64,000 bases of DNA from Branchiostoma floridae (lineage: Eukaryota; Chordata; Leptocardii; Amphioxiformes; Branchiostomatidae). The stretch spans positions 10,142,601 to 10,206,600 of the forward strand of contig NC_049990.1 of the NCBI RefSeq assembly GCF_000003815.2, given 5' to 3'. Positions 1 to 12,300 of this stretch are shown piece after piece. Within the stretch, counting starts at the first letter, position 1, and every line of letters starts with the position of its first letter. A program made the position numbers and the translations under genes. A model generated the notes under the pieces. The model saw only the letters and a program-made list of their open reading frames with translations, was not told the DNA's origin and did no database searches.

Positions 1-703
1 CCGGCACGTCTCCCTTACGAGGAAGCGTGCCGGTAAATTTTCTGACTACTACGATATCTCCGCGACCCAACCTCTGCTTGGAGAATAATAGAATTCATGT
101 AATGGCTAATACATACCACAAATATACAGTCGGTGCATTTTTTATGTTTGATTCGGATCCGGCGAACTAAAAGTACCGGAACATACCTCATCCAAGTACG
201 TTGTAGCACTAGTTTGTCGTAGTTTGTAACATACCTGGTAACTAACAGACCAGTGAGCTACATGTTGACGTGTTATTTATATTTTAATGTATTCTGTATT
301 TCTTCTGACGGCTAGCCCTTTGTAATAGCTTCGGCTAGTTGGGCGGCCTTGGCTGACTATTATTCATGAATAAATAAACACATACGATTTAATTGAGTGA
401 ACTACGACATATTTCACTTTTGTCTGGAATATAAAATCATACCACTGGTTTACCAGAAACCTTTTGTCGACGTCAGCTTTTCCTCTTGTAAGAGTCAGCC
501 TTTTGTAAACGAATTCGTACTGTACATTAATCAATAGAATAGTGTGACCGCGTTAGTTCAAAACCCACTTGCATTTTGATAAAAAAATTGCCAGAAAACA
601 TGTGTCTAGATATCCAAGCTGTGACTAAAATTGTAAAGTTGTCTGTATCAGATGTTAAGCATTTTATATCCCTTTTCAACACATTTGTATTCACAGGAGT
701 AAC
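1..703. other. Non-coding sequence upstream of creatinase
   Basis: I see no convincing gene here. Bases 1-8 (CCGGCACG) pair perfectly with 26-33 (CGTGCCGG), giving a short hairpin at the window edge that could be the end of a repeat. A splice-acceptor-like TCACAG ends at 696, just before the creatinase ATG at 704, so a non-coding 5' exon may lie upstream, in this stretch or outside the window. Confidence 0.5.
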
Positions 704-3700
704 ATGTTGAAGTTGCTGGCGTCAAGTTCCCGGATTCTCTGGGAGAAGGGTCTGCCCAACTTACAGAGGTTGACAGCTGCAGTACCAATAGTTATCGCAA
801 GATGTCAGCATTCCCCAACAGGCCAGGGGTCAGGTCCAGCATCAGTAGGGGGTCTAGGTGAGGAGTTTCTTTTGTTCGGGTGTGGGGGGTAGGGGACCCA
901 AACTAACGTTTGTATGAGTCTGGGAGACACGGGGATTTAATATGAATTTTCCTTTATATGTTTACAACAGGTTCCCTACCGAAGTACGACATGACGGCTC
1001 GGCTCTTGGACATGCAGAACGGGCAGAAGGTAATCTCTACAACAGGTTCAGTTAAGATTCATGGCAATGAAAACTGTCTACGGGCCGTCTAGCCTTACAA
1101 CTATACTAGTAATATAAAGTGGCTAACTAGTTTACGTTACGTTTCTGAATCATTCGGATCACCAATAATACACCCCTTGACGCAGTTTCTTGCCTGCGTA
1201 CTTTGTACGTGTGGGGTGACTGGAGGTTTAAAACTACTTCATCTTAGCCACAACCGTTCCATGATTCCATGTACCTCATATTCTTACATGCTGAATCAGA
1301 ATTTCACCGCAATGCTGCACTGCAGAATGAACAGAATGACACGTCCTACTCTTGACAGGTCAAACCGACCTTCTCAGTGGAGGAACTCCAGAGAAGGCTG
1401 GACAGGCTGCGTGCTCTCATGCTCAGCAGTAATATAGATGCAGCTCTCTTCACTTCCTATCATAACATCAACTACTACTGCGACTTTCTGTACACTTCAT
1501 TCGGTCGGACCTACGGGCTGGTCGTCACCATGGACAAGGTGCTCTTCTTATCCCCAGGTACGTCACATCCGGTGACATGACTTTCCCACAGTCAGTGTTT
1601 GCACTCACGTGACTATGACGTAAGTATTTCAACCATGCTAGATGATTAAACCCAGGTATTGCCAGGTGAATTTGGATTTGGATTCTGTACTGTCACTCGA
1701 ACTGTACATGCTTATCTTTGATCTACGAAAGTATGCATTCTTGACTAATCGTTGGAGTTTGGATCACTTGACCTCATAAAGGCGTGATATTTCTAAATAT
1801 AGCCTATTGCTATAACCTGGTGATACAAGGGGATCAGAAAGTAGTAGTGACGTTATCAGTTTACTTACTTACTTTGGCCGAGCTCCCGCTCGAACCAGGC
1901 TTGAGATAGCTCTCCAACTCTCCCTATCCTCCATCAGGGACTTGATTTTCTTCACATCGGTAAGGTTGGTGTCATGTTTCAGGTTGTCTAAGAACGTCAG
2001 CTTTGGTCTCCCTCGGCTTCTTTTCCATTTTGTTGGTTCCCAGAGTACAAACTTAGAGGCAACGATGTCTGGGTGCCTGACGCAGTGAGCTGCCAATTTC
2101 ATCCTTCTTATCCTTATTTTCTCAGTGACTAATGGCAGATCTTGATATAATTGCTCATTAGTAAGTTTCTGCTCCCAGGAGATATTTAGGCACATTCGGA
2201 ACATTTTTGTGTAGCATCCATTTATCAGTTTAGTGTTATATATAACCATGAAGTTATCACCTGTCGCCACTCTACTGCTCCCTAAAAACTATTCATTAAC
2301 AAAATCTATCAGCAAGCGTTTGACTCGGAACTCTTTTTAGTGCACATTGGTAGTGGGCCTGATTTTCCTTTTGAAACCTTGCAGCCGTTGACGGCGGTCA
2401 GCCCTGGAGAAGGACGCAGATCGGTGAGAACGTCGTCTACACCGACGTCTGGCAGCGGGACAACTTCTACCACGCAGTCCAAGCGGAGCTAGCCGGGCGA
2501 GGCCTCATGACGCTCGGCGTGGAGTTTGACGACATGACGCTAGATGGCTTCACGAAGCTGAACCTCGCTGTGCCCGACATGCAGAAAGTAGACATAGGGA
2601 AGCCTGCCATGCGCCTGCGCATGAAGAAATCGGACGAGGAGATCGCACTCATCAGGTGTGTACGTCCAACTTTTTCTTGCTATGTATCGTCACATTTCAC
2701 TGATCTGACAGGTGTGCCCTGAAAATGGAACAATAAATGTGTTTAGGGCTTTATTTTGATGTCTAATGTAGTCTTATCTATATTATAATGGCCAAAATAC
2801 ATATCTTTATATAGAATATATTGGTTGTTGGAGCAAACTTTTCAAGACGTTAACCCAAAAGATTCTAGAATTCAGTTAGAATGGTTGAATATTAATTTCT
2901 TGTATTCCCCACCCGTTCCCAAATTCCTGTATCTGTGGTCCATTTTGCTGCGGGGTTGGAACAGAGAGGGCGCGCGTATTGCCGACCTGGGCGGGTGGGC
3001 TGTGGTGGAGGCGCTAGAAGAGGGCGTGCCTGAGTATGAGCTGGCGATGCAAGCCTCCAACACCATGATACGGGAAGTGGCCAGGGCCTACCCGCATGGA
3101 GAACTCATGAACAGTCAGTACAAACTTACTTATGCAAGTAGAGTTTTGGGATGCGACGTCAAGGCCGCCATGTTGAATGGTTAAACTCAGACGAGTCAGA
3201 CTTCATGTGTATGATGTGAAATGATTATTCCTCTTTGCCGGGATATTATATCGTTCAAATTGAAATTTAGTATGCCAAATTGCCAATGTTAAAAAATCTT
3301 CAAGCGCCAGTTCTCAAGACTGACTTTGTCCCCTTCCTTCAACTCAGCTTGGGCCTGGATCCAGTCAGGGATCAACACTGACGGAGGACACAATCCTCTG
3401 ACGTCACGGCGCGTGCGCAATGGAGACATCATGTCACTCAACACCTTCCCCATGATTGCTGGGTATGACCGTAATTTGTCACGTTTTCAATTGACTCATG
3501 AAATTTCATTTGATATGGAGCCTTGAGATTTTTGAAAGGAACTTGGATCACCCTACAGTCATTTTTTATTTGCTAAACTGTATGAGATCATTGACTCTAG
3601 TAAACCTATTAAACAGCCTTACTTATGAATCGTCTATATTTGCATGACTACGACGTACGTAATTACTGGACGCTTAAATTTGAACTTGGCTAATTTGCAT

Positions 3701-5157
3701 ATACAGTAACATAATCACGACAGTGTAACGTAATCATAATACTGTACATGCGAAATTTAAGGTCTTAGTAACTATTCTAGGTTCAACAGACCAGCCAGTA
3801 TTGTGTGTCCTATATTCATTGTATATTTTGGAGTAAATCCTATTTGCATATCTCTGTCCCAATATCTCAGGTACTACACTGCCTTGGAGAGGACATTGTT
3901 CTTGAACCACGCCTCCGACGCACATCTTGCTATCTGGGAGATCAACAGTAAAGTAAGGCCGGTTGCCATATTGCCATGTCACATTCGTCTCAAGCATGGG
4001 TTTATATTAACATAGCAAACTTTGTTATCAAACTCATTGTATTTTTTTCTCGTGTGTGCGATTACATAATTGTTTTTAAATTTGTGTGTTGTTTCATCGA
4101 TAGACATGAGCTCTTTTACTTTTACTTTATTTGGACCAGTCGTGAATGTATTTTATACAAATGTACGTTAACTGACATGACTCATGAGACAAAAACGGTT
4201 GAACGACATTTGTGGACGGTCGGTCCTGTGAGTGCAATTGCCTTAGTTGGAAAAGAGTGTAGACCTTTTCAGAACTTCTGAGTGTTTTAAGTCTCATGTC
4301 TCTACTGTGGTGTACACCCCTGTGCCTACTAGGTACACCGGCGGGGCCTGGAGCTGATCCGACCGGGAGCGCGCTGCTGTGACATCGCCGCTGAGCTGAA
4401 CGAGATCTACCGGGAACACGGGGTGTTGAAGTACATCCCCATCGGCTACGGACACTCCTTTGGCTCTCTCTGTCACTACTACGGGAGGGAAGCAGGTCTG
4501 GGAACAGATTTACTACAATATTTGGTCGGGATTCAATTTTGGATACATTAGAAATTCATTCATATTTTCTTGAATCACCATGCTCAAAGCAACTTGAGGG
4601 CCCAAACTTATAGCACTTTTTTTCTGAGCACAAGAGCTAACTTGTTCATAACGCATGATATCAAAACCGGAAGATCCTCGGCAGTACCAAGGAAAGCCGC
4701 AGGGGGGGGAGGCAAAATCTGACAATTTCTTCGATAAGTCATGACATAACCACACCACTAGTACTGCTAAACCACAAACATACTAACGCTACAAAAACAT
4801 GCATCGACTTCTACGTAGCCGAAGCTAATAATCAAAGATTTTTGAAACCCTTTTTTTTAACCTCCTTGGTAAAACCATACATTTAAAGCAAGGAATTCGT
4901 GCTACATTGGAATGTGCATCATGTATATATGCTTTCTTCTGTCCTCGTTCCCAGATTTGGAGCTGCGAGAAGACATCCCGACCGTTCTCGAGCCCGGGAT
5001 GGTCGTCTCCATGGAGCCGATGATCAGTATTCCAGAGGGCATGCCGGGAGCGGGCGGTTACCGGGACCACGACATCCTGGTGGTGACGGAGGACGGGGCG
5101 GAGGACATTACAGGCTTCCCCGTTGGTCCGGAACACAACATCATCAAGAAGACATAG
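704..5157 (+). CDS. Creatinase (creatine amidinohydrolase), nine coding exons
   Basis: Hydrolyses creatine to sarcosine and urea. Exons: 704-857, 971-1029, 1359-1557, 2385-2655, 2965-3113, 3348-3462, 3871-3952, 4333-4495, 4955-5157; phases join without a break to give 464 residues. From about residue 70 the product aligns nearly end to end with bacterial creatinase of the pita-bread (M24) fold, about 403 residues. Pseudomonas creatinase active-site residues have counterparts at a constant offset of 60: His232 to His292 (in GINTDGGHNP), Tyr258 to Tyr318, Glu262 to Glu322, Arg335 to Arg395, Glu358 to Glu418 (SMEPM). Phe62/Arg64 match the FGR at 119-121. The first 60 or so residues are extra, with Leu/Arg/Ser-rich sequence and few acids, suggesting a mitochondrial presequence (inference). 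The metal ligands of M24 aminopeptidases are not expected here. The family call is firm; the start codon is less certain because a 5' intron may exist. Confidence 0.9.
1861..2270 (-). mobile_element. Non-LTR retrotransposon 3' fragment in creatinase intron 3
   Basis: A minus-strand frame (2270 to 1869) encodes the C-terminal tail of a non-LTR reverse transcriptase polyprotein: a LTNEQLY segment, KIRIRRMKLAAHCVRHPD, a WEPT motif, RGRPKLTF and a terminal MEDRESWRAI. This matches the region after the RT domain in many animal elements. The minus-strand 3' end runs into a short (AAGT)n tail near 1860, typical of target-primed insertion. It is 5'-truncated, lacks any RT catalytic motif and lies antisense within the intron. 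I cannot assign the clade with confidence. Confidence 0.7.
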
Positions 5158-5227
5158 CCATGCCCGTATAAGGCATTAGTAAGGTCGTCAAAATAATCGT
5201 TATTAGAACATCAGCCGGATGTAATCG

Positions 5228-5233
5228 AATAAA
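5228..5233 (+). terminator. Poly(A) signal AATAAA of the creatinase gene
   Basis: A canonical AATAAA lies about 70 bases after the creatinase stop codon and is the first one downstream. Position fits a short 3' UTR. Confidence 0.5.
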
Positions 5234-6310
5234 GGATGAGCTTGTTACATTAAAAGACATAATTACCTGCTTGAAAAACAATACGAACTTATAGTAGATT
5301 AATACAACGCCAATACTGACTGAAATCCCATGGTAACTTAGTTGTTCATATTTTGACAAACTTCTCTTTTTTAGTCCAGCTGACACGTCTACTTAGACTA
5401 ATTATACGTTTCGAGCCGTAACACCCATCATAATACGTAATATTAATTACTTATGCACTCACACACACGCCAATTTCGCTTTTATATTGAGTTTGAACAT
5501 GCAAACCCCATTTAATCATCCTATGCGGTTTTCAACATGAACCAGGTTTTCTGCGTGGAAAGATCGTTTTTGCGCGCTCCCCCAAAATACGGCCAGCGCG
5601 CTCATAGAAGTCTAGTTTGCACCAGAAGATAGCGGTCACCAATAGCCAAAGGGCTAGAGGTGCTCTGCTGCTGTGGTGATCTTGAAATACTTTGCCGCTA
5701 CAATCAGTGATTTCGACTCTTTCTGCATCTTGTCCGCGCACTTCCCTATTAATTTAAACCCAGTTTTAGTTAATAGCCACAGGCAGCTGATATGAGGACG
5801 ACTTATAAAAATCACCGCGTTCCTGAAGAAGACGAAATGAACTTTTAAGTTCATTCGGTGAAAACTAAAAAAACTATTTTGACATTTTGCAAATCGTGTT
5901 CGATAGAAACGTTATCATCGGCTCATTAGTCTTTCTTTAACCTCCTTGATTACATGTACTCCGTATAAAGGTTATAAATTCAAGGAACTTTCAGGTCCCC
6001 GAAAACGCGAATGGAACGTTCCAAAGATCCTCCCTTGTCACGTGACAACCTTGCGGCCCGAAGTATCGTTTGCTCTGATAGGAGAATGTTGACATTTTGT
6101 GTTGAACTTTTCCGGCTCAAATATCCATTAACAATCGAAATCCTTCATCTGAGACTGTTTGTCCACATTGGCGAGGAGATGTAGCGTTCAGCCAGGCGGT
6201 ATATGGACAGATTCTGTGGGAAAGATGTGTTCAACAAGTCCTCGTGCCGAGTGGCTCAAGCCAAGGAACCCCCCAGATTTCAACATCACTCAGTACAACG
6301 TGGATAAGAA

Positions 6311-6319
6311 TATAAATAG
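6311..6319 (+). promoter_or_regulatory. TATA-like motif before the EF-hand gene start codon
   Basis: TATAAATAG lies 27 bases before the ATG at 6338. If this were a working TATA box, transcription would begin almost at that ATG, leaving practically no leader. Either the motif is incidental, or translation begins at a later ATG, or the promoter is upstream. Confidence 0.25.
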
Positions 6320-6337
6320 GGGGAAGGTTCTGTAAAT

Positions 6338-9300
6338 ATGGCGTCTTCCAGTTTCTTAAACCCGACGGTTTGTGAGGTGAGTTACGATGATGAGATCCGG
6401 GCTGGTGGACAACGGGAGGTGGTGGCGGCGTACTCCCGACCGAGAACCGGCGGGCTGTCCCCTCCCCGCGCCCGCCCGCAGGTTCTCCGCGACACGCCGT
6501 CCCTGTCCTTCGGAGACTACGAGGAGTACCGGGAGTACGTCAAGTGCATCTACCGGGACAGCAGGCCCGTCTCACAGCTAACGTACTCGGTAAGGGAATA
6601 GTCAACAACAGAGTGGTGTAAATAACAAAAAGTGGTGAGATATATGAGGGCCTGCATGCCTTTTTCCGTTAACCCTCTCAACACGTCATAAATTTTTTTC
6701 CTGTATACCATATACGACATATAATTTCAGTCTATACAGGTGTCAATTAGTACTTTTTGTGTATTATTATTACAGCTGTTATGTAAGGAGTAGACTAGGG
6801 AAACTATATATTGCTGGAAAGCTCACAGAATGGCCTTTCCAAAACAAGCAAAATAAATATCATACCATCAATCTGAGGACAGCAATCGTCATGGAAACCA
6901 CTCAAAAACACATTTGCAACACTCCCAAAAAAGCTTCACAAAAGAAAACATTTGGCTAGGGACTGAGTTTTTTGTGTCACTTATCATAAAACTATGTAGA
7001 AATACTCAATTATACATACACAATGCTGGTATGCTGTTAGAATGACCAAAAACTAAAAATCAAAGCATGATTTCAAATAAGTTCAGTGTTGATAAACAAA
7101 TATTCACCCCAATAATAGTTGTGCCCCCCTCCCCACACCTGTAGTTGTACTATTAAAATAATGAATATGCCTTGTGCTAAATGGCAATTTATTTTTCTGG
7201 ATGTTCTCCACATATCAGGGAGTCAAATAAATCCTATTACTTATGACTTGGGTAGAGAAACAGTATCAGAGTATCTAAAATGTCAATTGAGACCAGTGAC
7301 CTTTCTGACCTGACCTGGTCCTCCTCATGCCCCAAGAAAAACAACAAGGAAGCATGCATGTAGAACTCATTAGACACGGTGATATCAGCTCATTTGATCT
7401 CAACAAAAACAGCTGGGTGTTTGCCTTGCTGTCCCTCAAGGATTTCCCTGTCATCACTCCTGTAAGCCACCAACAAAATTATCCACCAAATTGTCTCCAT
7501 TTCTGCTAAATTTACTAAATAAACCTGTAGAAAACTGAAGCCAAAACACACGCTGGAGGCCTCAGAAACAGGACTCAAATGCTACATCCCTTCTGGTTGG
7601 TCAAAGATACAAGCATCCTGATTGGCAGACTCTGCCAAATTTCCCATTTCACAGTAGTCAGTTTGAATTTCCCGCCGGAATTAAACCTGAAGCCACGATC
7701 CTGGCTTCTCGTGTCCTATGGGAAAGCCACGATAGTGGCTTCTCGTGCTGAGAGGGTTAAGCGTTACGAGCCATTTTAATTCACCGTTAATCGTTACCGA
7801 CCTGCTTTAATTCAACGTTAATCGTTATCGGTATATTCTTCGTGAAGCGTTATTGGTCGTTTTATTTCAACGTTAATCGTTATTTGTTATCATAAATTCA
7901 TCGTTAAGCGTTACCAAGAAATTATTCGTAACAAAAACCCACGAAGTCAAACGCCAGAGTCCCTGAAAATGCGGCGTTTCAAAGGGTCCAGATTTCAAAA
8001 TTTCCCGGTCTCCCGGCCTTCTGCTCTGAACATGGTAAAATCTGTTGCGGAAGCGTCGCTCTCAAAAACCTTTTCAAAACAGATTTCGGTGTCACATTTA
8101 GCTTTGTTTCAGGCAAAATGTACTCCTCGAAGTGCAGAAAATGAGGTTTCTCCGGACCTCCCTTGCGACGCGTCGGCTTGTGCCTTTGACCCTCACGACG
8201 ACATGGCGAAAATATGTTGGTGGCGTGGGTCCTCGCCCCAGCAAAATTTGTCCTTCAAAATGCAGGAAATGGCGTTTCAGACGGTCCAGATTTTGAAATT
8301 TTCCCGGACTTATTTTGCAACGTCTCGTGACTTCCGAGCTCGATATAGTAAAAAATATGTCGGGGTGGAGGTCAAAGCTATAACCAGGTGTAATTTTGAT
8401 GAAAATGCCAGTAAGCTAGCAAGATGGTCTGTCGGGAAAATTTGCCGAAAAATGCAGAAAATAGCATTTCAGAGGGTAGTGACTTAAAAATTTCCCGTGG
8501 AGCATACCCCCGGACCCTCCTAGGATGCATCGCGCCTTCGGCGCTGCATGTGCTGAAAATTTTGTCAGCAATATAATAATTCACCACCCCATAAGAAATT
8601 TGCTGTCGCCGCCTCTGTAGAGAGAAGTTAGGAGAACACTGCCCCGGGGAAGCAAAAGTCATTGACGCAGCTGACATTGTCCCTAGTTATTCCTCCGAAT
8701 TCTGGACTCCTTTTCCGTCTCACAGTGTCATTTTTCAGATACTTTTACCCATTGAGCGTTGTACGAATAGGAATGCACGTCAATCATTGCAGTTATGCTT
8801 TGTAACCCCTTCTGAATTTACCGTTAAGCGTTACCAGGCCTCCTGAATTTACCGTTAAGCGTTGCCGGGCCTCTTGAATTCACCGTTAACCGTTACCAAG
8901 ACCCCCCCATGCAGACCCTCATATATTGAAGAAAACAAAAAGTGCACCTGTCTCTGAAAACCCAAAGGGGTGCTTGCGTTCGAAATCACAGGGGTTGGGG
9001 GTATGGTTATGATTCTATTTATTTATTTAGATTTTAATCATCTAACATTTTATATTTTGATTTTATTTGATTATTATTTTAGAGACCCCTGAATTGGTGT
9101 TTGATTACCTTTTCTTCTAGTCACCAAAGTGGAATGAACGAAGGCAAAAGTTGCTGACAGTCTAATATCTCTTTTTTGGGATTAGTGGCGTACAAATAAG
9201 TCAAAATTCACAACGGTCATTACATCTGAACGGTGAATGCAGAATGCCCTTGACTCATCAACCACCTGTAGCCAAAGGCAAAGAGTCTACTATAATCTTT

Positions 9301-12300
9301 TCTAATGCTGTGTTGCATTTTACTGTGGCCATCTTAGGTGAGAAATGCGCCATATATATGCTGTTTCCATGTGAAAATTTTTTGTTTGACTCCCAACAAA
9401 GCTATATAGCAGGTAAGGTTATCAACTGAAATATTTCTCATTCTTCTCCGAGCAGGTGTGTGTTGTGTATACACAAACCTTTTCACAAAAGAATTACATA
9501 TATAGTCAATACCTGGAGCAGATTGTTGTAGTTTATGTGGCATTTTTGAACGGGTCGATGTAGCTTAATCGTTTTTAATAAGTGCATTGTTCAGTTGCAC
9601 ATAAATATAGAGCCGTTGCTTTGTCTTATCAGTCCTGTTGTACTTTCACCTGTATGACCCGTAATTGCGATACGAGGATGTCGACTGTATCAACCTGGGA
9701 CTGTTTGTTTACTCAGCGTGGTTACTTGGCGTATTGAGTGGCCTGTGTGGCCATTGTTCAGAATGAATGGGTATTCACCTCTCCACACTACGGTAAGGAC
9801 GGTGTTTAATCCCCCCCATGCTGCCAAACCCTGTAACCAATACAAATCTGATTTCATGCCAAAAAAGGCCAACCTCTAAGTCTGACTAATTGCTGGATAA
9901 TCTTACACAAAAGTCTAAAGGAAATATCACCTTTCTGTATAATTGAAAAGAGGATATCCCCCTCCATTTGTTACCTTAATGTTAGCCCCACTGGTATTAC
10001 AGTAATTTGAAGGAGTCAATGGCTAGAGCTTTAAGGTACAAAATGTATGATCTTGTAGCTTAAGTGAGTTCCAGCATTAGTTACTGTTATGTATCTACGG
10101 GTCAACTAAGATAGGATTGTTTCTTGGGAGGGTCTTTTTAGCGAATGCCCACAAACGCCCACTCTAGAGAAGTCCGCGCTGCACGAATCTCATTTTTTTT
10201 GCTTGGAATATGTCCACGTTGTGCTCCCATGTATTAATCCTGAGTTTCAAGTCAATCCATTGACCCGAAGTGACATAAATCAAAGTTTTCGATTCTCGAT
10301 GGTCTTTTTAGCGAACGCCCAGCAAAATGTCTTTTTAGCGAATGCCCACTATATCCACAAAAATATCGGCCGTCGCGCAACGACACCTAAACCTACCGCC
10401 ACAAACATGTTCAGGATGGTGTCCCATTGATGTGTACGGAGTTTCCGTGCTTTACAAGCATTTTAAGTCCCTGTTTTTGGTCAAAATGTACGGCGACGAT
10501 ACTACCATACTTTAACTATAGCAATTCAAAATGGCGGGCACTAGTCATGTGACCTCCTTGCGGGACTGTTCTATAAGTATCGCGGGAGGGACTGTTGTAG
10601 CATAGCTTCTCATACAACCATTTTAGAGTGAATTCTGAAGAAGATTTTCATTTCATAGTGCTATCATCTGACTGATATTTACAATGTGGTCATTTTTTCT
10701 GTGCTATTATTACCCAGGTTTGAGGAACTAAGTGCAAATTTGGATATTGATTCACCTCAGTGCCCAATTAATGTACAAAAGGCTCAGACACATTAGTGTT
10801 ATAAACCTGAATAGGGGCAGGTAACCAATACTAGAAAAACATAGCTATTTATTATTAACAATACTATTTACATTATAATAATAACTCTTAACCAAACTGG
10901 ACTTTTCTTAAATTTATTTATCACAGAAACATTGTTACAATGAGGATTTGATTAGATGAGTATCTGTTACAGTGTGTACAAACTTATTTCAAATACAAAA
11001 ATGTATTTCGTTTCACTTCCTAAATATTTTTAAAGTATTGGAAGAAGTTGACACATAAACAATATTAATTGCATTATTTATGTGCAGTAAAATGTGACCA
11101 CATGCTATCAATAGCCTAATAAAATGTTGGAACATGGCACAAGCGGGCTCCTCTTCTGAGTACAGAAAGGAAATGTTTTATAACATTTAGTTATGACGTA
11201 GAAAATTTCAATTGTAAAATGTACCTTTATTAACATTTACAAACAAATTGTTTTTTTCTCTTCTTGATAAATGACAACAATACAGGTAAGTAAGGTGTGT
11301 TTCCTTTTATAACAGACTAGGTAAGACACCGTACAGGTAAGTAACGTGTATTTCCTTTCAGTACAGACCAGGTAAGACACCGTACAGGTGAGTAAGGTGT
11401 GTTTCCTTTTATAACAGACTAGGTAAGACACCGTACAGGTAAGTAACGTGTATTTCCTTTCAGTACAGACCAGGTAAGACACCGTACAGGTGAGTAAGGT
11501 GTGTTTCCTTGACTAGAGACTAGGTAAGACACCGTACAGGTGAGTAACGTGTATTTCCTCTGATTACAGACCAGGTAAGACACCATACAGGTGAGTAACG
11601 TGTATTTTCTTTGATAACAGGCCAGGTAAGACACCATACAGGTAAGTAAGGTGTGTTTCTTTTATAACAGACCAGGTATGACACCGTGCATGTGAGTAAC
11701 GTGTATTTCCTTTGATTACAGACCAGGTAAGACACCATACAGGTGAGTAACGTGTATTTCCTTTCATTACAGACCAGGTAAGACACCGCACAGGTGAGTA
11801 AGGTGTGTTTCCTTTGTCTATAGACCAGATAGGGTATTACACAGGTGAGTAAGGCGTCTTTCCTTTGCCTATATACAATATAGGCCATTATACAGGTGAG
11901 TAAGGCGTCTTTCCTTTGCCTATAGACCAGATAGGGTATTATGCAGGTGAGTAAAGCAACTTTCCTTTGCCTGTAGACCAGATAGGGTATTATACAGGTA
12001 AGTAAGGTGTCTTTCCCTTGCCTATATACCAGATAGGCCATTATACAGGTGAATAAGGTGTCTTTCCTTTCCCTATAGACCAGATAGGCCATTAAACAGG
12101 TGAGTAAGATGTCTTTCCTTTGCCTATAGACCAGATAGGCCATTATACAGGTAAGTAAGATGTCTTTACTTTGCCTATAGACCAGACAGGGTATTATACA
12201 GGTGAGTAAAGGAACTTTCCTTTGCCTATATACTACCATATAGGCCATTATACAGGTGAGTAAAGCGTCTTTCCTTTGCCTATAGACCAGATAGGTATTA

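Larger units (their letters stand above)
5158..6337. other. Intergenic region between creatinase and the EF-hand gene
   Basis: This holds the creatinase 3' UTR and presumably the promoter of the next gene. Short open frames here (for example 5532-5741 minus) look like chance. CACGTG-type sequence occurs near 6040 but I would not assign it a role. Confidence 0.5.

Noticed and set aside
7969-8487. 172-codon frame in intron 1 of the EF-hand gene
   Set aside because: It runs through diverged repeat modules shared with non-coding transposon interiors and has no recognisable domain.
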